Shown here in pieces: positions 50,297-62,095 of a stretch of 64,000 nt of DNA. Position numbers and translations under genes: made by a program. The notes under the pieces are model-generated. The model was given only the letters and a program-made list of their open reading frames with translations. It did no database searches and had not been told where the DNA came from. Where the stretch lies: assembly GCA_030645235.1 (NCBI GenBank), contig JAUSMV010000030.1:744001-808000 (forward strand). The letters are read 5' to 3'. This DNA comes from Parvibaculum sp. GTDB lineage: Bacteria; Pseudomonadota; Alphaproteobacteria; Parvibaculales; Parvibaculaceae. Positions within the stretch are counted from its first letter, which is position 1. Each line of letters opens with the position of its first letter.

Positions 50297-51531
50297 TTCG
50301 GCAGGTTCGCCGTAATGGCATCAAACAGAGCAAAGGTTTCGCCTTCGCGGTAGCTCGCCTCTGTCGTGTCACTCGCATAGGTGCGATTGGCCGATGTTTT
50401 AACGATGACGAGATCATGCGCCGGATCGACGTAGATGAATTGGTTGTAGATGCCGATTGCAGAATAAGGACCATCGACCGCGCTCGGAATCCACCAGAGA
50501 TAGCCGTAACCCATGCCGAAGGAGGTTTCAGATTTGTTTTCATGCCTGCCGGGCATGAGGTAATCCGCGTCGGGCGTGTGGGATGCCTTCACCCAATCGG
50601 CGGGCACAAGCTCAACGCCGTTCCATTTGCCTTCATTCAAATAGAGCAAACCGAATTTGGCATAGTCACGCGCCGTGACGTTGACGCCGCCTGCAGCAAG
50701 TTCGTTGCCGCTATCGTCGAGCACCCAATAAGCATCGTGCTCCGCGCCGATTTTGGACCAAATTTTCTGAGACAGATAATCGGACGGTGTTTCGCCGGTT
50801 GCGTTTTTCAACACGAGATCCAAAACCTGCGCGTCCATGCTGTTATAGAGATTATAGGTGCCCGGCTCTTTTTCACGTTTCAGCGTTTTCGCGAACTCGA
50901 CCATCGAACCACCGAAAGCGAGCGTACGGCCGAAGCGGGCGATGTCTGAATCTTTGTCGCTGTAATCTTCATTCCAGCCAAGACCTGAAGACATTTGCAA
51001 GGCTTGCTTAATCGTCACGCCATCATAGCCGGTGCCTTTCAGCTCCGGCGCGTAAGTCACGATCTGATCGTCAATGTTTTCGATTTTACCTTCGGCGATA
51101 GCGATGCCGACAAGAGATGAAATGAACGACTTGCCGACCGACCATGAAATCGTGCGCGTGTCCTTATCGGTGCCGAGCCAGTAGTTTTCGGAGACGATCT
51201 TGCCGTGATGGATCACGACGAGCGCGGTCGTGTCGGTCTCCGAGAGAAGCGTCGCCGCGTCGAGTGTCTTGCCCGCATAATCATAGGTGGACGGAAAGGT
51301 CAGCGCCTCGCCAGCCGGAAAAAGGAAAGTCTCACCTGCCCGCGCGATATTCCGCGTCGGGAAAATCGTATTCATGCTGCGGAAGTTCTCAACCTCATCC
51401 GCACCAGAAAACATGGAAGAGACAAATTGCGCGCGTTTGATTTCGCGCATTTTTGCAACGCCGAAAATGGCTGTGCCCGCAACGAGCACAGCAAGTGTTA
51501 CAAGCGCGATGCGCTTTACTGACCAACGCAT
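50293..51531 (-). CDS. Serine hydrolase (beta-lactamase/class C-like)
   Basis: SWSVGKSFISSLVGIAIAEGKI (SxxK), YNLYNSMDAQVL, MGYGYLWWI. Confidence 0.9.
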   Translation of the reverse strand: MRWSVKRIALVTLAVLVAGTAIFGVAKMREIKRAQFVSSMFSGADEVENFRSMNTIFPTRNIARAGETFLFPAGEALTFPSTYDYAGKTLDAATLLSETDTTALVVIHHGKIVSENYWLGTDKDTRTISWSVGKSFISSLVGIAIAEGKIENIDDQIVTYAPELKGTGYDGVTIKQALQMSSGLGWNEDYSDKDSDIARFGRTLAFGGSMVEFAKTLKREKEPGTYNLYNSMDAQVLDLVLKNATGETPSDYLSQKIWSKIGAEHDAYWVLDDSGNELAAGGVNVTARDYAKFGLLYLNEGKWNGVELVPADWVKASHTPDADYLMPGRHENKSETSFGMGYGYLWWIPSAVDGPYSAIGIYNQFIYVDPAHDLVIVKTSANRTYASDTTEASYREGETFALFDAITANLPK

Positions 51532-51540
51532 ATTCTGACC

Positions 51541-53124
51541 CTACTCTGCCGCTTGCTTCGGGGCCGCAGGCTGCCAACGCAACACGGGGTTGCGGGCGGC
51601 GAGCGTTTCGTCGAGACGATGACGCGGCGCGAAATGCGGCGCGCCGGTGAAGAGCGTCTTATCATTGCCCTTCGCGGCCTTGGCGAGATGCTTCAACGTG
51701 CCGATGAACTGATCGAGTGTCTTTTTCGATTCCGTTTCGGTGGGCTCAATGAGCAACGCACCATGAACGACCAACGGAAAATACATGGTCATCGGGTGAT
51801 AGCCCTCGTCGATCATCGCCTTGGCAAAGTCGAGCGTTTCGACGCCGGTGCCTTTGAGGAAGCGATCATCGAAAAGCGCCTCGTGCATGCAGGGGCCTTC
51901 AAACGGTGCGGAGAGATCATCCTTCAACGAAGCGAGCACGTAGTTGGCATTCAGCACCGCATCCTCGGCGACCTGACGCAGACCGTCTGAACCGTGGCTC
52001 ATCATATAAGCCACCGCCCGGACAAACATGCCCATCTGACCGTGGAAGGCGACCATGCGGCCGAAGGGATCGGTACCATCGACTTTAGCTTCGCCCATTG
52101 TTTCGACAAGTTTGAACCCATCGGCACTGTGGACCACATAAGGCAGCGGCGCGAAAGGTGCGAGAGCGGCTGAGAGCACAACAGGACCAGCGCCCGGACC
52201 GCCGCCGCCATGCGGCGTCGAGAAAGTTTTATGCAGGTTGATATGCATGGCGTCGATGCCGAGATCGCCGGGGCGGACGCGGCCGACAATGGCGTTAAAG
52301 TTTGCGCCATCACAATAAAAGTAAGCACCGGCAGCATGAACTGCATCGGCAATGTCGATGATGTCGCGCTCGAACAGACCGCATGTGTTCGGGTTGGTCA
52401 ACATGATCGCAGCAACGTCAGGGCCGAGCTTGGCTTTGAAGGCGGCAAGATCAACACGACCTTCGGCGGTCGCGGGGATTTCATCCACTTTATAGTTCAG
52501 CAACGCGGCAGTTGCGGGATTGGTGCCGTGCGCGGATTCCGGCACAAGGATGCGCGTGCGGGTTTCGGCTTCGCCGCGTGCGGCGAGCGCGGCACGGATC
52601 GCCATCATGCCGCAAAGCTCACCATGCGCACCGGCTTTTGGCGACAAGGCAACAGCGGGCATGCCGGTCAGTTCTTTCAGCCAATGAGCAAGCGTGTCCA
52701 TCAGCTCCAACGCACCCTGCACTGTCTTTTGCGGCTGCAAAGGATGCACATCGCCGAAGCCCGCAAGCCGTGCCATTTTTTCGTTGAGGCGCGGGTTGTG
52801 CTTCATCGTGCAGGAGCCGAGCGGATAGAGGCCTGCATCGATTGAATAGTTCTTGCGTGACAGGCGCACGAAATGGCGCATGACGTCAGGCTCGGACACG
52901 CCGGGAAGACCGATGCGGGCTTTACGTTCCAGCGAGCCGAGACGCGAGGTGAAGGCGTCGGGCTCATCGAGATCGACGCCGCAGGCACCCGGATTATCAA
53001 GTTCAAAAATCAACGGCTCTTCGAGGCGCAGACCACGATTGCCTGTGTAGGTCTGGATGGAGTTTGACGATGTCGCTTCGCCTGCGCCGGTGGGGCGGCC
53101 CTGATTGTTCATGGCTGACATCAC
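51541..53124 (-). CDS. gcvPB: Glycine dehydrogenase (decarboxylating) subunit 2
   Basis: [39 protein letters not shown] (PLP lysine). Confidence 0.96.
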   Translation of the reverse strand: MMSAMNNQGRPTGAGEATSSNSIQTYTGNRGLRLEEPLIFELDNPGACGVDLDEPDAFTSRLGSLERKARIGLPGVSEPDVMRHFVRLSRKNYSIDAGLYPLGSCTMKHNPRLNEKMARLAGFGDVHPLQPQKTVQGALELMDTLAHWLKELTGMPAVALSPKAGAHGELCGMMAIRAALAARGEAETRTRILVPESAHGTNPATAALLNYKVDEIPATAEGRVDLAAFKAKLGPDVAAIMLTNPNTCGLFERDIIDIADAVHAAGAYFYCDGANFNAIVGRVRPGDLGIDAMHINLHKTFSTPHGGGGPGAGPVVLSAALAPFAPLPYVVHSADGFKLVETMGEAKVDGTDPFGRMVAFHGQMGMFVRAVAYMMSHGSDGLRQVAEDAVLNANYVLASLKDDLSAPFEGPCMHEALFDDRFLKGTGVETLDFAKAMIDEGYHPMTMYFPLVVHGALLIEPTETESKKTLDQFIGTLKHLAKAAKGNDKTLFTGAPHFAPRHRLDETLAARNPVLRWQPAAPKQAAE

Positions 53125-54467
53125 AGCACCTCCTTCAACGCGGCGACAAAGGCAGCGCGGTCATCATCCGTGTTGATTTCGGTTGAGGCCACGATGAGTA
53201 GATTTTCGACAGATTTGTCGTTCGGGATAAGACGGCTAGCAGGAAGACCGGCGATCACTTTTTTGTCGGCGAGCGCATCGACAATGCCCGCGGCGGAGCG
53301 CGGCAAACGGATGGTAAATTCGTTGAAGAAGGTTTTGCTTAAAACTTCGACGCCTTTGACGGTCGCGAGCGCGTCGGCAAGTTTCACAGCATTGGCATGA
53401 TTGATGCGAGCGAGACGTTTGAAGCCATCTTCGCCCAGCAGAGAGAGATGGATGGTGAATGCCAAGCAGCAGAGACCTGAATTGGTGCAGATATTTGACG
53501 TCGCCTTTTCTCGGCGGATGTGTTGCTCACGCGTTGAAAGGGTCAGCACAAAGCCGCGTTCGCCGACGGCGTCCACCGTTTCGCCGCAGAGACGACCCGG
53601 CATCTGGCGGACATATTTTGTCTTTGTCGCAAAGAGACCGACATAAGGTCCGCCGAAATTGAGTCCATTGCCGATTGACTGCCCCTCGCCCACGACGATG
53701 TCGGCACCCATGTCGCCAGGAGGCGTCACGAGGCCGAGCGAAATAATTTCAGTGACAACCGCAATAAGCAAAGCGCCCTTGGCATGCGCGGCATCGGCGA
53801 TGGCACGCAGATCAATGAGGTCGCCAAAGAAGGACGGGCCCTGTACGACGACACAGCTTGTATCATCGCCGATGCTGGAGATGATATCTTCGGTTGCGCC
53901 GGACACGGCAGGCGCGAGCGCCTCAACATCATAGCCACCGACTTCGGAAATGTTTTCAACGACAGCGCGGTAATGGGGATGAAGCGTACCTGACAGAACG
54001 GCTTTTTTACGCTTCGTCACGCGATGCGCCATGAGGACTGCTTCGCCGCAAGCCGTCGATCCGTCATACATGGAGGCGTTGGCCACATCCATGCCGGTGA
54101 GCATGGCCACCTGTGTCTGAAACTCGAAAAGATATTGCAGCGTACCCTGCGTGATTTCCGGCTGATAGGGCGTGTAGGAGGTGAGGAACTCCGAGCGCTG
54201 GATCAGGTGATCGACCGTGGACGGTACATGATGGCGATAGGCGCCTGCACCGACAAAGAACGGCACGGAACCTGCCGACACGTTCTTGGCGGCCATAGCC
54301 GACAGCGCGCGGTCCACATCGAGCTCGCCCTTGCGCTTTGGCAGATCGACCAGCCCGGCGCGGCGCGCGCGGACGGGCACGTCGACAAAAAGATCATCAA
54401 CGGATTTCGCACCGATCACACCGAGCATCTCGCGGCGATCATTCTCAGTCAGGGGCAAATAGCGCAT
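53121..54467 (-). CDS. gcvPA: Glycine dehydrogenase (decarboxylating) subunit 1
   Basis: [63 protein letters not shown]. Confidence 0.96.
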   Translation of the reverse strand: MRYLPLTENDRREMLGVIGAKSVDDLFVDVPVRARRAGLVDLPKRKGELDVDRALSAMAAKNVSAGSVPFFVGAGAYRHHVPSTVDHLIQRSEFLTSYTPYQPEITQGTLQYLFEFQTQVAMLTGMDVANASMYDGSTACGEAVLMAHRVTKRKKAVLSGTLHPHYRAVVENISEVGGYDVEALAPAVSGATEDIISSIGDDTSCVVVQGPSFFGDLIDLRAIADAAHAKGALLIAVVTEIISLGLVTPPGDMGADIVVGEGQSIGNGLNFGGPYVGLFATKTKYVRQMPGRLCGETVDAVGERGFVLTLSTREQHIRREKATSNICTNSGLCCLAFTIHLSLLGEDGFKRLARINHANAVKLADALATVKGVEVLSKTFFNEFTIRLPRSAAGIVDALADKKVIAGLPASRLIPNDKSVENLLIVASTEINTDDDRAAFVAALKEVL

Positions 54468-54491
54468 GGGGAGATTTCCAATACAGAGATA

Positions 54492-54869
54492 TTACGCGAG
54501 GCCTTCGACGAAGGCTTTGTAAGCGTCTTCATCCATCAATTTTGTGAATTCGCTTTTGTCCGAAAGCTTCAGTTTCACGAACCAGCCACGTCCCATCGCG
54601 TCTTCATTGACGCCACCGGGCTGGCCTTCGAGATCTGCGTTGACCTCGACGACTTCGCCTGAGACCGGCGCATAGACTTCGCTCGCGGCCTTGACGCTTT
54701 CAACGACAGCGGCTTCGTCGCCTGCGGCGACGGTCTTGCCGACTTCAGGCAGTTCCACATAAACGACGTCGCCGAGTTGCTCCTGCGCATAGTCGGTGAT
54801 GCCGATGGTTGCCGTGTCGCCTTCAACGCGGACCCATTCGTGCTGGTCGGTAAATCTTATCTCGCTCAT
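54492..54869 (-). CDS. gcvH: Glycine cleavage system H protein
   Basis: [57 protein letters not shown] (lipoyl Lys). Confidence 0.97.
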   Translation of the reverse strand: MSEIRFTDQHEWVRVEGDTATIGITDYAQEQLGDVVYVELPEVGKTVAAGDEAAVVESVKAASEVYAPVSGEVVEVNADLEGQPGGVNEDAMGRGWFVKLKLSDKSEFTKLMDEDAYKAFVEGLA

Positions 54870-54898
54870 TTCGTTTCCTTGTTCTCTTTGGAATTCAA

Positions 54899-56044
54899 TT
54901 ATTTCGTTGCAGGGCGGTGGAAGCGCTTTTCAACGAACGGCAGCGCCACAATTTTCGCGGGACGGCCTTTGCCGCGCACCATCAACTCAATATCTGTACC
55001 GACTTTTGCATATTCCGTTTCGACATAACCCATCGCAATCGGACCGCCCATTGTCGGGCCGTAACTGCCGCTGGTGATTTCGCCGATAACTTTGCCGGAC
55101 GCATCCGTGATCTCGGTGTGATCGCGCGCGGGGGCTTTGCCATCCGGCAAAATGCCGACGCGCTTGCGCTTAACACCGTTAGCGATCTGATCCATGATGA
55201 TGTTTGCGCCAGGGAAGTTTACTTCAGTGCGGCGGCGCTTGCCGATGGTCCAGCCGAGCGCGCCTTCGATGGGAGTTGTTGTCTCGTCAATATCGTGACC
55301 ATAAAGACAGAGACCCGCCTCGAGACGCAACGAGTCACGCGCGCCGAGGCCGATGGGTTTTACTTCCGGTTCAGCGAGAAGCTTCTTCGTGAGTTCCACA
55401 ACCCTGTCGGCAGGCACGGAAATTTCGTTGCCGTCTTCGCCCGTATAGCCGGAGCGGCTGACATAACAAGGGATGCCCGCCACATCCATGTCCTGCGACG
55501 TCATAAAATCCATCGTGGCGACGGCGGGCGCAAAACGCGCGAGGACTTCAACCGCTTTCGGGCCTTGCAACGCGATGAGGGCGCGGTCGGTAACGCGGTT
55601 GAGCGTGATGCCCTGGGGCAGGTTCGCTTCAATATGGGCGAAGTCCTGATGCTTGCAGGCGGCATTGACGATGAGGAAGAGCGTGCCGTCTTTTTGCGTG
55701 CGCGTGACCATGAGATCGTCGCGGATGCCACCTTTGTCGTTCAGCAGCAGCGTGTAGCGGATGGCACCGGGCGTGAGGCCCGCAATGTCACCCGGCACAA
55801 GGGCCTCGAGGGCGCGCGAGACTGTCGCGTGGTCGGGACCGACGAGAAAGGCCTGCCCCATATGCGACACATCGAACAGGCCCGCCGCCTCGCGCGTGTG
55901 CAGATGTTCGGTCAGCACACCGTCTTTGTATTGAACAGGCATGTCATAGCCGGCGAAGGGCACCATCTTCGCGCCAAGCTCAATGTGGAGCGCGTGCAAA
56001 GGTGTAACTTCGAGAGGGGCTGAGGTGTCGTGATCTGTGCTCAT
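54899..56044 (-). CDS. gcvT: Glycine cleavage system aminomethyltransferase T
   Basis: [50 protein letters not shown]. Confidence 0.96.
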   Translation of the reverse strand: MSTDHDTSAPLEVTPLHALHIELGAKMVPFAGYDMPVQYKDGVLTEHLHTREAAGLFDVSHMGQAFLVGPDHATVSRALEALVPGDIAGLTPGAIRYTLLLNDKGGIRDDLMVTRTQKDGTLFLIVNAACKHQDFAHIEANLPQGITLNRVTDRALIALQGPKAVEVLARFAPAVATMDFMTSQDMDVAGIPCYVSRSGYTGEDGNEISVPADRVVELTKKLLAEPEVKPIGLGARDSLRLEAGLCLYGHDIDETTTPIEGALGWTIGKRRRTEVNFPGANIIMDQIANGVKRKRVGILPDGKAPARDHTEITDASGKVIGEITSGSYGPTMGGPIAMGYVETEYAKVGTDIELMVRGKGRPAKIVALPFVEKRFHRPATK

Positions 56045-56107
56045 CAGGGCTTTCAAGTACGCGCGAATCATCAAGGACTGCCGCTTGACAACTTCACGTT
56101 GCCAGCA

Positions 56108-56318
56108 GCGCCCCCTCTGTCGCGGAACCTGAGAGATTTCGCGGTTTCGGCAATCGCCTGAGCCGCTTACGCCCGTCGGTGAGAACAGCCTAGTCCGGCT
56201 GCTCTGCTTTCCAGAGATTCATCCCCCTGCGGTCCTTTGTGCCTGAGAGTTTCCGGGGCGGTTGCTCCTTCGGCGCCGAAGCTCAATCGATGGCTCCGGT
56301 CTCTCCCGCAGAGTTCAT
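56108..56318 (-). ncRNA. Tandem (two-aptamer) glycine riboswitch upstream of gcvT
   Basis: Minus strand: GCGGGAGAGACC...GCGCCGAAGGAGCAA...CCGGAAACUCUCAGGCACAAAGGACCG...UCUGGAAAGCAGAG, then CACCGACGGGCGUAAGC...GCCGAAACCGCGAAAUCUCUCAGGUUCC...CAGAGGGGG. Confidence 0.92.
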
Positions 56319-56426
56319 GTGTATGGCTCTGTATCGGTAGTGGCGCGATCATATGGACCCCTGCCTTTGAGTCAATTGCGGCAGAGCGGCACGTCGCAGA
56401 ATTCGTGTCTTTTCCACGCTTTTCGC

Positions 56427-57068
56427 TTATTTGGCGCCTGTCGTGGACAATTTCTTGTTGTAGTCGAGCTGGTCTTTGGTCACCTGAAAACCGATCAGAA
56501 ACTCGTAATGACTGCCGTTCCGGGCATCCGTATAGGGAACCACGGTTTCCTCAATACTTTTCAGGAAACGGATCTGGCGGCTGTTGTCTTCAAAGGTGAT
56601 CGGAATGTCATAGAGTTGTTTGCTGACGCGGGTGCCGTCGATACGGGTCACCGCCAAAAAGCCCTTGAGGTTCATTTCGCGCGATGTTGCCGCCGGCCCC
56701 ATTTCCGCACCGCCGTTGAAGGCCAGATCAACCGAAATGGTATAATCATCGGTGTTGTATTCGCATTTCGTGACGGCTTTGGTGATCTCTGCCTTGACGA
56801 TCACGTCGGTCAGGTCCTGACCGGATCCGTTAAAGACGGTGATCCTGTCTGCCCCGTCCAGAACGCCGATGGTCGGACAGGGTTTCGGAGCGGCGCTCTG
56901 AATGGCCTCGAAGGCCTCGTCCTCGTCGCTCCCGCCAAACAAGCCGCAACCGCCCAGCGCCAACGGAGCCACCAGCATCACAGCAAGCGCGAGCCTGCGA
57001 TAAGCGTGGGAGGAAGGGCTTGGCGCGTCTTGTCGCTCTGTCGAAAACGGCATGGTTGGCTTGCTCAT
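56427..57068 (-). CDS. Hypothetical lipoprotein
   Basis: Lipobox-like [11 protein letters not shown] after a hydrophobic stretch; no family recognised. Confidence 0.7.
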   Translation of the reverse strand: MSKPTMPFSTERQDAPSPSSHAYRRLALAVMLVAPLALGGCGLFGGSDEDEAFEAIQSAAPKPCPTIGVLDGADRITVFNGSGQDLTDVIVKAEITKAVTKCEYNTDDYTISVDLAFNGGAEMGPAATSREMNLKGFLAVTRIDGTRVSKQLYDIPITFEDNSRQIRFLKSIEETVVPYTDARNGSHYEFLIGFQVTKDQLDYNKKLSTTGAK

Positions 57069-57210
57069 CTGGTGGGAGGGCGATTCTAAGAAGGAAAGAT
57101 TAGTTGAATTTCATAGTGTTAGGCGGAAATATCCGCCTGATGCAGTGGGCCGCACTTTATCGAAGTGTCCGCTATGCTACAAGCTAAGGCACACCTCAAG
57201 CGAGCCTGTT

Positions 57211-58164
57211 ATGCCTGATATTACACGACCTTTGACATTGATCCTTGCCAGCCCCCGCGGCTTTTGCGCGGGCGTGGACAGGGCTATTCAAATCGTGGAG
57301 AACGCGATCGATAAATTCGGCCCGCCGGTCTATGTCCGCCACGAAATTGTGCATAACCGATTTGTGGTCGAAGCCCTCGAACGCAAAGGCGCGGTCTTTG
57401 TCGAAGAGCTCGATGAAGTGCCCGAAGGCGGCAAAGTGATTTTCTCGGCGCATGGCGTGCCGAAATCCGTGCCCGAAGCGGCGAAGGCGCGCGAGCTGAT
57501 CTATTTTGATGCGACCTGCCCGCTCGTGTCCAAAGTGCATATCGAAGCCGGACGCCTGCAGGAGCAGGGCATGCAAATTCTGCTCATCGGGCATGCGGGG
57601 CATCCGGAAGTCATCGGCACGATGGGGCAGCTACCCGATGGCGCTGTCACGCTCATTGAGACGCTCGCCGATGTCGCAAAGTTTGAGCCCGTTGACGCAG
57701 ACCGCCTTGCCTTTGTGACGCAGACGACTTTGTCGGTCGATGACACGGCGGAGATTGTCGCGGCGCTCAATGCACGCTTTCCCAATATCGTTGCGCCGCA
57801 TAAGGAAGATATTTGCTACGCCACGACCAACCGGCAAGAGGCGGTCAAGGTCATCGCGCCGCGCGCCGAAGCCATGCTTGTGATCGGCGCACCCAACTCC
57901 TCGAACTCGATGCGGCTTGTGGAAGTGGCAGAACGCGCGGGATGTTCTTACGCAGCGCTTGTGCAGCGCGCGGCTGATATTGACTGGGCGGCACTCGGCC
58001 ATCCGCGCACGGTGGGCCTCACGGCGGGGGCGAGTGCGCCTGAAATTCTGGTTGATGAAGTCATCGCCGCTTTCCGCGAACGATTTGACGTGACGCTCGA
58101 AATGGCCGAAACGGTACGCGAGAACGTGCAGTTCAAACTGCCGCGCGCTCTGAGAAACGAATAG
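57211..58164 (+). CDS. ispH: 4-hydroxy-3-methylbut-2-enyl diphosphate reductase
   Basis: [63 protein letters not shown]; start trimmed to ATG 57211. Confidence 0.97.
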   Translation: MPDITRPLTLILASPRGFCAGVDRAIQIVENAIDKFGPPVYVRHEIVHNRFVVEALERKGAVFVEELDEVPEGGKVIFSAHGVPKSVPEAAKARELIYFDATCPLVSKVHIEAGRLQEQGMQILLIGHAGHPEVIGTMGQLPDGAVTLIETLADVAKFEPVDADRLAFVTQTTLSVDDTAEIVAALNARFPNIVAPHKEDICYATTNRQEAVKVIAPRAEAMLVIGAPNSSNSMRLVEVAERAGCSYAALVQRAADIDWAALGHPRTVGLTAGASAPEILVDEVIAAFRERFDVTLEMAETVRENVQFKLPRALRNE

Positions 58165-58177
58165 GAGCGAGAGGCGT

Positions 58178-59143
58178 ATGGCCGTTTACACAGATGTCGC
58201 CGACGAGGAGCTTGAAGCCTTTCTCGAACCCTATGGTCTTGGCACTTTGCTTTCCTACAAAGGCATTGCCGAGGGCGTCGAGAATTCAAACTTCATGCTG
58301 CATACGGATAAAGGTATTTTCTTCCTGACGCTTTATGAAAAGCGCGTTGCCGCAAATGACCTGCCCTATTTTCTCGGGCTGATGGATCATCTTGCGGCCA
58401 AGGGCATCGCCTGCCCTGTGCCCTTGCGCGACCGCAACGGCGTGATGCTGGGTGAGCTTGCGGGACGCCCTGCGGCGCTTATCTCTTATCTCGAAGGCGT
58501 CTCGGTGCGCCGTCCGCAACCGCGTCATTGCGCGGCGGTTGGTCGTGCGTTGGCTGAGTTTCACCTCGCAGGTCGCGACTTTGGCATGGTGCGTAAAAAC
58601 GCGTTGAGCGTGGCGGGTTGGCGGCCATTGTTTGAAGCGAGCCGCGCGCGCGCCGATGAAGTGATGACGGGTCTTGGCGGCGAGTTGCAAAACGAACTTG
58701 ATCTGCTTGAGCGCGAATGGCCGAGCGCATTGCCGCAAGGCGTTATTCATGCCGATGCGTTTCCTGACAATGTGTTTTTCATCGGTGAAAAATTCTCCGG
58801 CATTTTTGATTTCTATTTCGCCTGCAATGACGCGCTCGCTTACGATCTTGCGATCTGTCTCAATGCCTGGTGCTTCGAGCATGATGCCGCGTTCAACATC
58901 ACCAAGGCACGTGCGTTGCTGCAAGCTTATAATGAAGTGCGCCCATTGAATGCTGATGAGCTTGCGGCGCTGCCGCTGCTTGCGCGCGGCAGCGCCGTGC
59001 GGTTTTTGCTGACGCGTCTTTATGATTGGCTCAACCGCCAACCCGGCGCACTCGTGACGCCGAAAAATCCCGTCGAATATATACGCCGGTTGCGTTTCCA
59101 TCGCGGCGTCACATCGCCTGCGGGTTACGGACTCGACATATGA
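58178..59143 (+). CDS. thrB: Homoserine kinase (ThrB2, APH-fold)
   Basis: [60 protein letters not shown]. Confidence 0.95.
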   Translation: MAVYTDVADEELEAFLEPYGLGTLLSYKGIAEGVENSNFMLHTDKGIFFLTLYEKRVAANDLPYFLGLMDHLAAKGIACPVPLRDRNGVMLGELAGRPAALISYLEGVSVRRPQPRHCAAVGRALAEFHLAGRDFGMVRKNALSVAGWRPLFEASRARADEVMTGLGGELQNELDLLEREWPSALPQGVIHADAFPDNVFFIGEKFSGIFDFYFACNDALAYDLAICLNAWCFEHDAAFNITKARALLQAYNEVRPLNADELAALPLLARGSAVRFLLTRLYDWLNRQPGALVTPKNPVEYIRRLRFHRGVTSPAGYGLDI

Positions 59144-59589
59144 CGGCGTTGGAGCATGTTGAGATTTATACCGACGGTGCGTGTTCAGGAAATCCCGGTC
59201 CCGGTGGTTGGGGCGCGTTGCTCACTTACAAAGGCAAAGAAAAAGAAATCTGCGAAGGCGAAGTTCTGACCACGAATAATCGCATGGAATTGTTTGCCGC
59301 GATTGCCGCATTGGAAACACTGAAGCGTCCGTCGCAGGTGAAGCTCCATACGGATTCAATTTATTTGCGCGATGGCATTACCAAATGGATTCACAATTGG
59401 AAGCGCAATGGCTGGCGCACAGCGAACAAGAAGCCGGTGAAGAATGCTGATCTTTGGCAGCGGCTTGAGACAGCCATTGAGACCCATAAAGTGAGCTGGC
59501 ACTGGGTCAAGGGCCATGCGGGACACGATGGAAATGAGCGCGCGGACGAGCTGGCGCGGCGCGGTATGGAGCCTTATCTGAAGCGTTGA
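59140..59589 (+). CDS. rnhA: Ribonuclease HI
   Basis: [66 protein letters not shown]. Confidence 0.96.
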   Translation: MTALEHVEIYTDGACSGNPGPGGWGALLTYKGKEKEICEGEVLTTNNRMELFAAIAALETLKRPSQVKLHTDSIYLRDGITKWIHNWKRNGWRTANKKPVKNADLWQRLETAIETHKVSWHWVKGHAGHDGNERADELARRGMEPYLKR

Positions 59590-59593
59590 GAGG

Positions 59594-59840
59594 CGGAGGA
59601 TAAGTTTATTTTGGGCATGCAATTCGCTCGATGCAGTTGCAATTTCTTGCAAGAGATTCGAGGTTTCCATGCAGAGATCGTTGATCAGTTTGTCGAGCAC
59701 CTAAGCAGGCGACGCGGATGCCAATCCCCAGTTGGGGATAGATTTATTTTTGAAAATTTATCCCGCAAAAATAATCATCGGGTGGGGATAGATTTATTTT
59801 TGAAAAACTATCCCGCAAAAATAGTCCCCGGGTGGGGATA
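59594..59840. mobile_element. MITE-like element copy B with 50-bp tandem repeats
   Basis: Core 59642-59680 is 38/39 identical (inverted) to 39761-39799; GGGGATAGATTTATTTTTGAAAA...TATCCCGCAAAAATA units at 59734-59783 and 59784-59833. Confidence 0.6.
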
Positions 59841-59907
59841 AGGAGGTCTCGCGAAGCGGACCCCCCTCCCTAACCCTCCCCCTCAAGGGGGGAGGGGACA
59901 AGAAAAA

Positions 59908-60393
59908 TTAAATCTGGCCAAGGATCGTGTCGGCACCGGAGACTTTGGCTTCGCCGGGATTGGGTTCTTTGTTGAGCGACTTTACAACACCGTCATCGAC
60001 GAGCATCGAGTAGCGCAGTGAGCGGCGGCCCATGCCGAAGCCGGAGCCGTCGAAGTCGAGGCCGAGCGCTTTGGTGAAGTCGCCATTGCCGTCGCCGAGC
60101 ATGGTCACTTTATCTTCCGCACCCTGAGCTTTGCCCCATGCGCCCATGACGAACGCGTCGTTCACGGAGACGCAGGCGATCTCGTCAACACCTTTGGCTT
60201 TGAAGTCGCCCGCCTTCTGGATGAAGCCCGGCAGATGCTGGTTGGAGCATGTGGGTGTGAAAGCGCCCGGCAGCGCGAAGACCACGACCTTGCGGCCTTT
60301 GAAATAATCGCCTGTCTTGACCGGTGCCGGACCTTTGTCGGTCATCTTCATCATGGTGACGTCGGGAATTTTGTCGCCGATATTGATGGTCAT
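59908..60393 (-). CDS. Peroxiredoxin (Prx5/AhpE-type, redoxin family)
   Basis: MTINIGDKIPDVTMMKMTDKGPAPVKTGDYFKGRKVVVFALPGAFTPTCSNQHLPGF. Confidence 0.95.
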   Translation of the reverse strand: MTINIGDKIPDVTMMKMTDKGPAPVKTGDYFKGRKVVVFALPGAFTPTCSNQHLPGFIQKAGDFKAKGVDEIACVSVNDAFVMGAWGKAQGAEDKVTMLGDGNGDFTKALGLDFDGSGFGMGRRSLRYSMLVDDGVVKSLNKEPNPGEAKVSGADTILGQI

Positions 60394-60480
60394 ATCTGCC
60401 TCCTCATTGAGTGCCACTTTGGACAGCGGCGTTTGTCGTTGGCGGGCATTAAAGACCCAAAAGCCAAACTCTGCCAGTCA

Positions 60481-61329
60481 CTATTCGACTTTTACTTTTG
60501 CTTCGATGGCGGTTTCCGGACCGGCAAAAACCATTGTCACTGTGGTGTCTTTGAGTTTTTGACCTTTGCCAATTTCCACCGGCATTTTGTAAGTGACATC
60601 TGCACCGCTCCGGCTCACCTGCGGCGGACCGAACCAGAAACCACGGGTGACTTCGGGGATGAAAACCGGCGTCCCGGAAACACCCGCCAAAACAACCTGC
60701 AATTCTTCACCGTTCAACTTCGCTGTGACTTTAACGGGCGGCTCGGGTGCTACGGGCACGCGCAGGAGAGACGCGCGGATTGCGCCTCCTTCCGCGTTGC
60801 CGATGATCGCCTGTTCAGACGCCGTCGGAAAAACCGTCAATGCAAGACGCACGGCGTTGGGCACACATATATTATTGCAAACGCCGTAGCTCATGTTGAG
60901 GTGAAGAACGAGAGGTTTTGCGGGATCGGTCACGCGCACCAGAACCGGCCAGATCACTTCACCCGCGTAACCGAATGTTATGTCGCCCTCCGCGTCGAAC
61001 CGCTCCGGCACAGGCCAGAGCAATTCAAGCGTCGTAACATTCTTCGAGGCGGACCAATCGAAGGTCGGCGCAATTCCCGAATCGCCCGGCGCGCGCCAAT
61101 AGGTGTGCCAACCCGGCTTCATCTTCATGCGCAGGCCGATGAGCACCGGCTCGGCGCTCAACGTGTTTCCGGCGATCAGTGTGACTTTTTCGCCTGCGCC
61201 TTTCAGCACCACTTCATCCGCCGCGACGGGCGCGGCAAAGATAAAAAGAGCAAAGAAAGCCGCCAGAAAATGCCAAACGTATGCCGCCATGGCGACAGTT
61301 TCCGAATTTGATTTTACGTTTCTGCTCAT
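60481..61329 (-). CDS. DsbD N-terminal-domain-like (protein-disulfide reductase) protein
   Basis: GLRMKMKPGWHTYWRAPGDSGIAPTFDWSASKNV, NMSYGVCNNICVPNAVRLALTV. Confidence 0.87.
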   Translation of the reverse strand: MSRNVKSNSETVAMAAYVWHFLAAFFALFIFAAPVAADEVVLKGAGEKVTLIAGNTLSAEPVLIGLRMKMKPGWHTYWRAPGDSGIAPTFDWSASKNVTTLELLWPVPERFDAEGDITFGYAGEVIWPVLVRVTDPAKPLVLHLNMSYGVCNNICVPNAVRLALTVFPTASEQAIIGNAEGGAIRASLLRVPVAPEPPVKVTAKLNGEELQVVLAGVSGTPVFIPEVTRGFWFGPPQVSRSGADVTYKMPVEIGKGQKLKDTTVTMVFAGPETAIEAKVKVE

Positions 61330-61471
61330 GTCCGGAGAATAACGCCATGAAGATGGCGACGATATGGCAAAAGAGTTTTGCGTGACACGCGGCGCGCTTC
61401 GCATAAGAATGGACGGGTTAGTTGTGTCAGCCGGTTCTTCCGGCCCCTAGCATGGAGGCAAGTCGTTTCGC

Positions 61472-62092
61472 ATGCGTCATGTGTCAGGTGATCTGAGTTA
61501 CCAGCCGGACGAGGAGAGTTTCCTCGAAGGCAAGATGTTAATTGCCATGCCGACGATGGGCGATGAACGCTTTGCCCGCACGCTCATCTATATGTGTGTG
61601 CACAATCCCGAAGGCGCGATGGGCATTGTCGTCAACAAGCCCGCCCAAAACATCACCATGCCGGAGCTTCTGAACCAGCTCGAAATTCATGTGCCTGACG
61701 GCGTGCCCGACATTCAGCAGCGCGTGATGGCTTGCCCTGTTCTTGCCGGTGGCCCCGTTGAAACGGCGCGCGGCTTTGTGCTTCACTCCCAGGATTATTA
61801 TTCCGAAGATTCCACCCTGCCCGTTGATGACGACATCGGCCTCACGGCGAGCGTTGACATTTTGCGCGCCATTGCGGACGGGCGCGGGCCGGATCGTGCG
61901 TTGCTGGCACTTGGTTATGCCGGATGGGCGGCGGGTCAGCTTGAAGCAGAAATTCAGGCGAATGGCTGGCTCCATTGCGACCCTGACCATGAGCTTTTAT
62001 TCGGCCAGAACATTGCCGCGAAATATCACTGTGCGCTTGCCAAGCTCGGCGTGAATATATCGCTGCTGTCCGGCGAAGCGGGACACGCTTAG
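61472..62092 (+). CDS. YqgE/AlgH family protein (DUF179)
   Basis: [56 protein letters not shown]. Confidence 0.95.
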   Translation: MRHVSGDLSYQPDEESFLEGKMLIAMPTMGDERFARTLIYMCVHNPEGAMGIVVNKPAQNITMPELLNQLEIHVPDGVPDIQQRVMACPVLAGGPVETARGFVLHSQDYYSEDSTLPVDDDIGLTASVDILRAIADGRGPDRALLALGYAGWAAGQLEAEIQANGWLHCDPDHELLFGQNIAAKYHCALAKLGVNISLLSGEAGHA

Positions 62093-62095
62093 TTT

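Noticed and set aside
54917-56023. 368-aa plus-strand ORF
   Set aside because: Antisense to gcvT.
57121-57138. AGGCGGA-AATA-TCCGCCT inverted repeat upstream of ispH
   Set aside because: Short, no T tract and no second site; could be chance or a weak operator, so not enough to call.
59734-59833. Tandem 50-bp repeats as a possible CRISPR array
   Set aside because: Repeats are contiguous with no variable spacers, only two units, and no cas genes in the window.
60235-61311. 358-aa plus-strand ORF
   Set aside because: Antisense to peroxiredoxin and DsbD-like genes; no domain.
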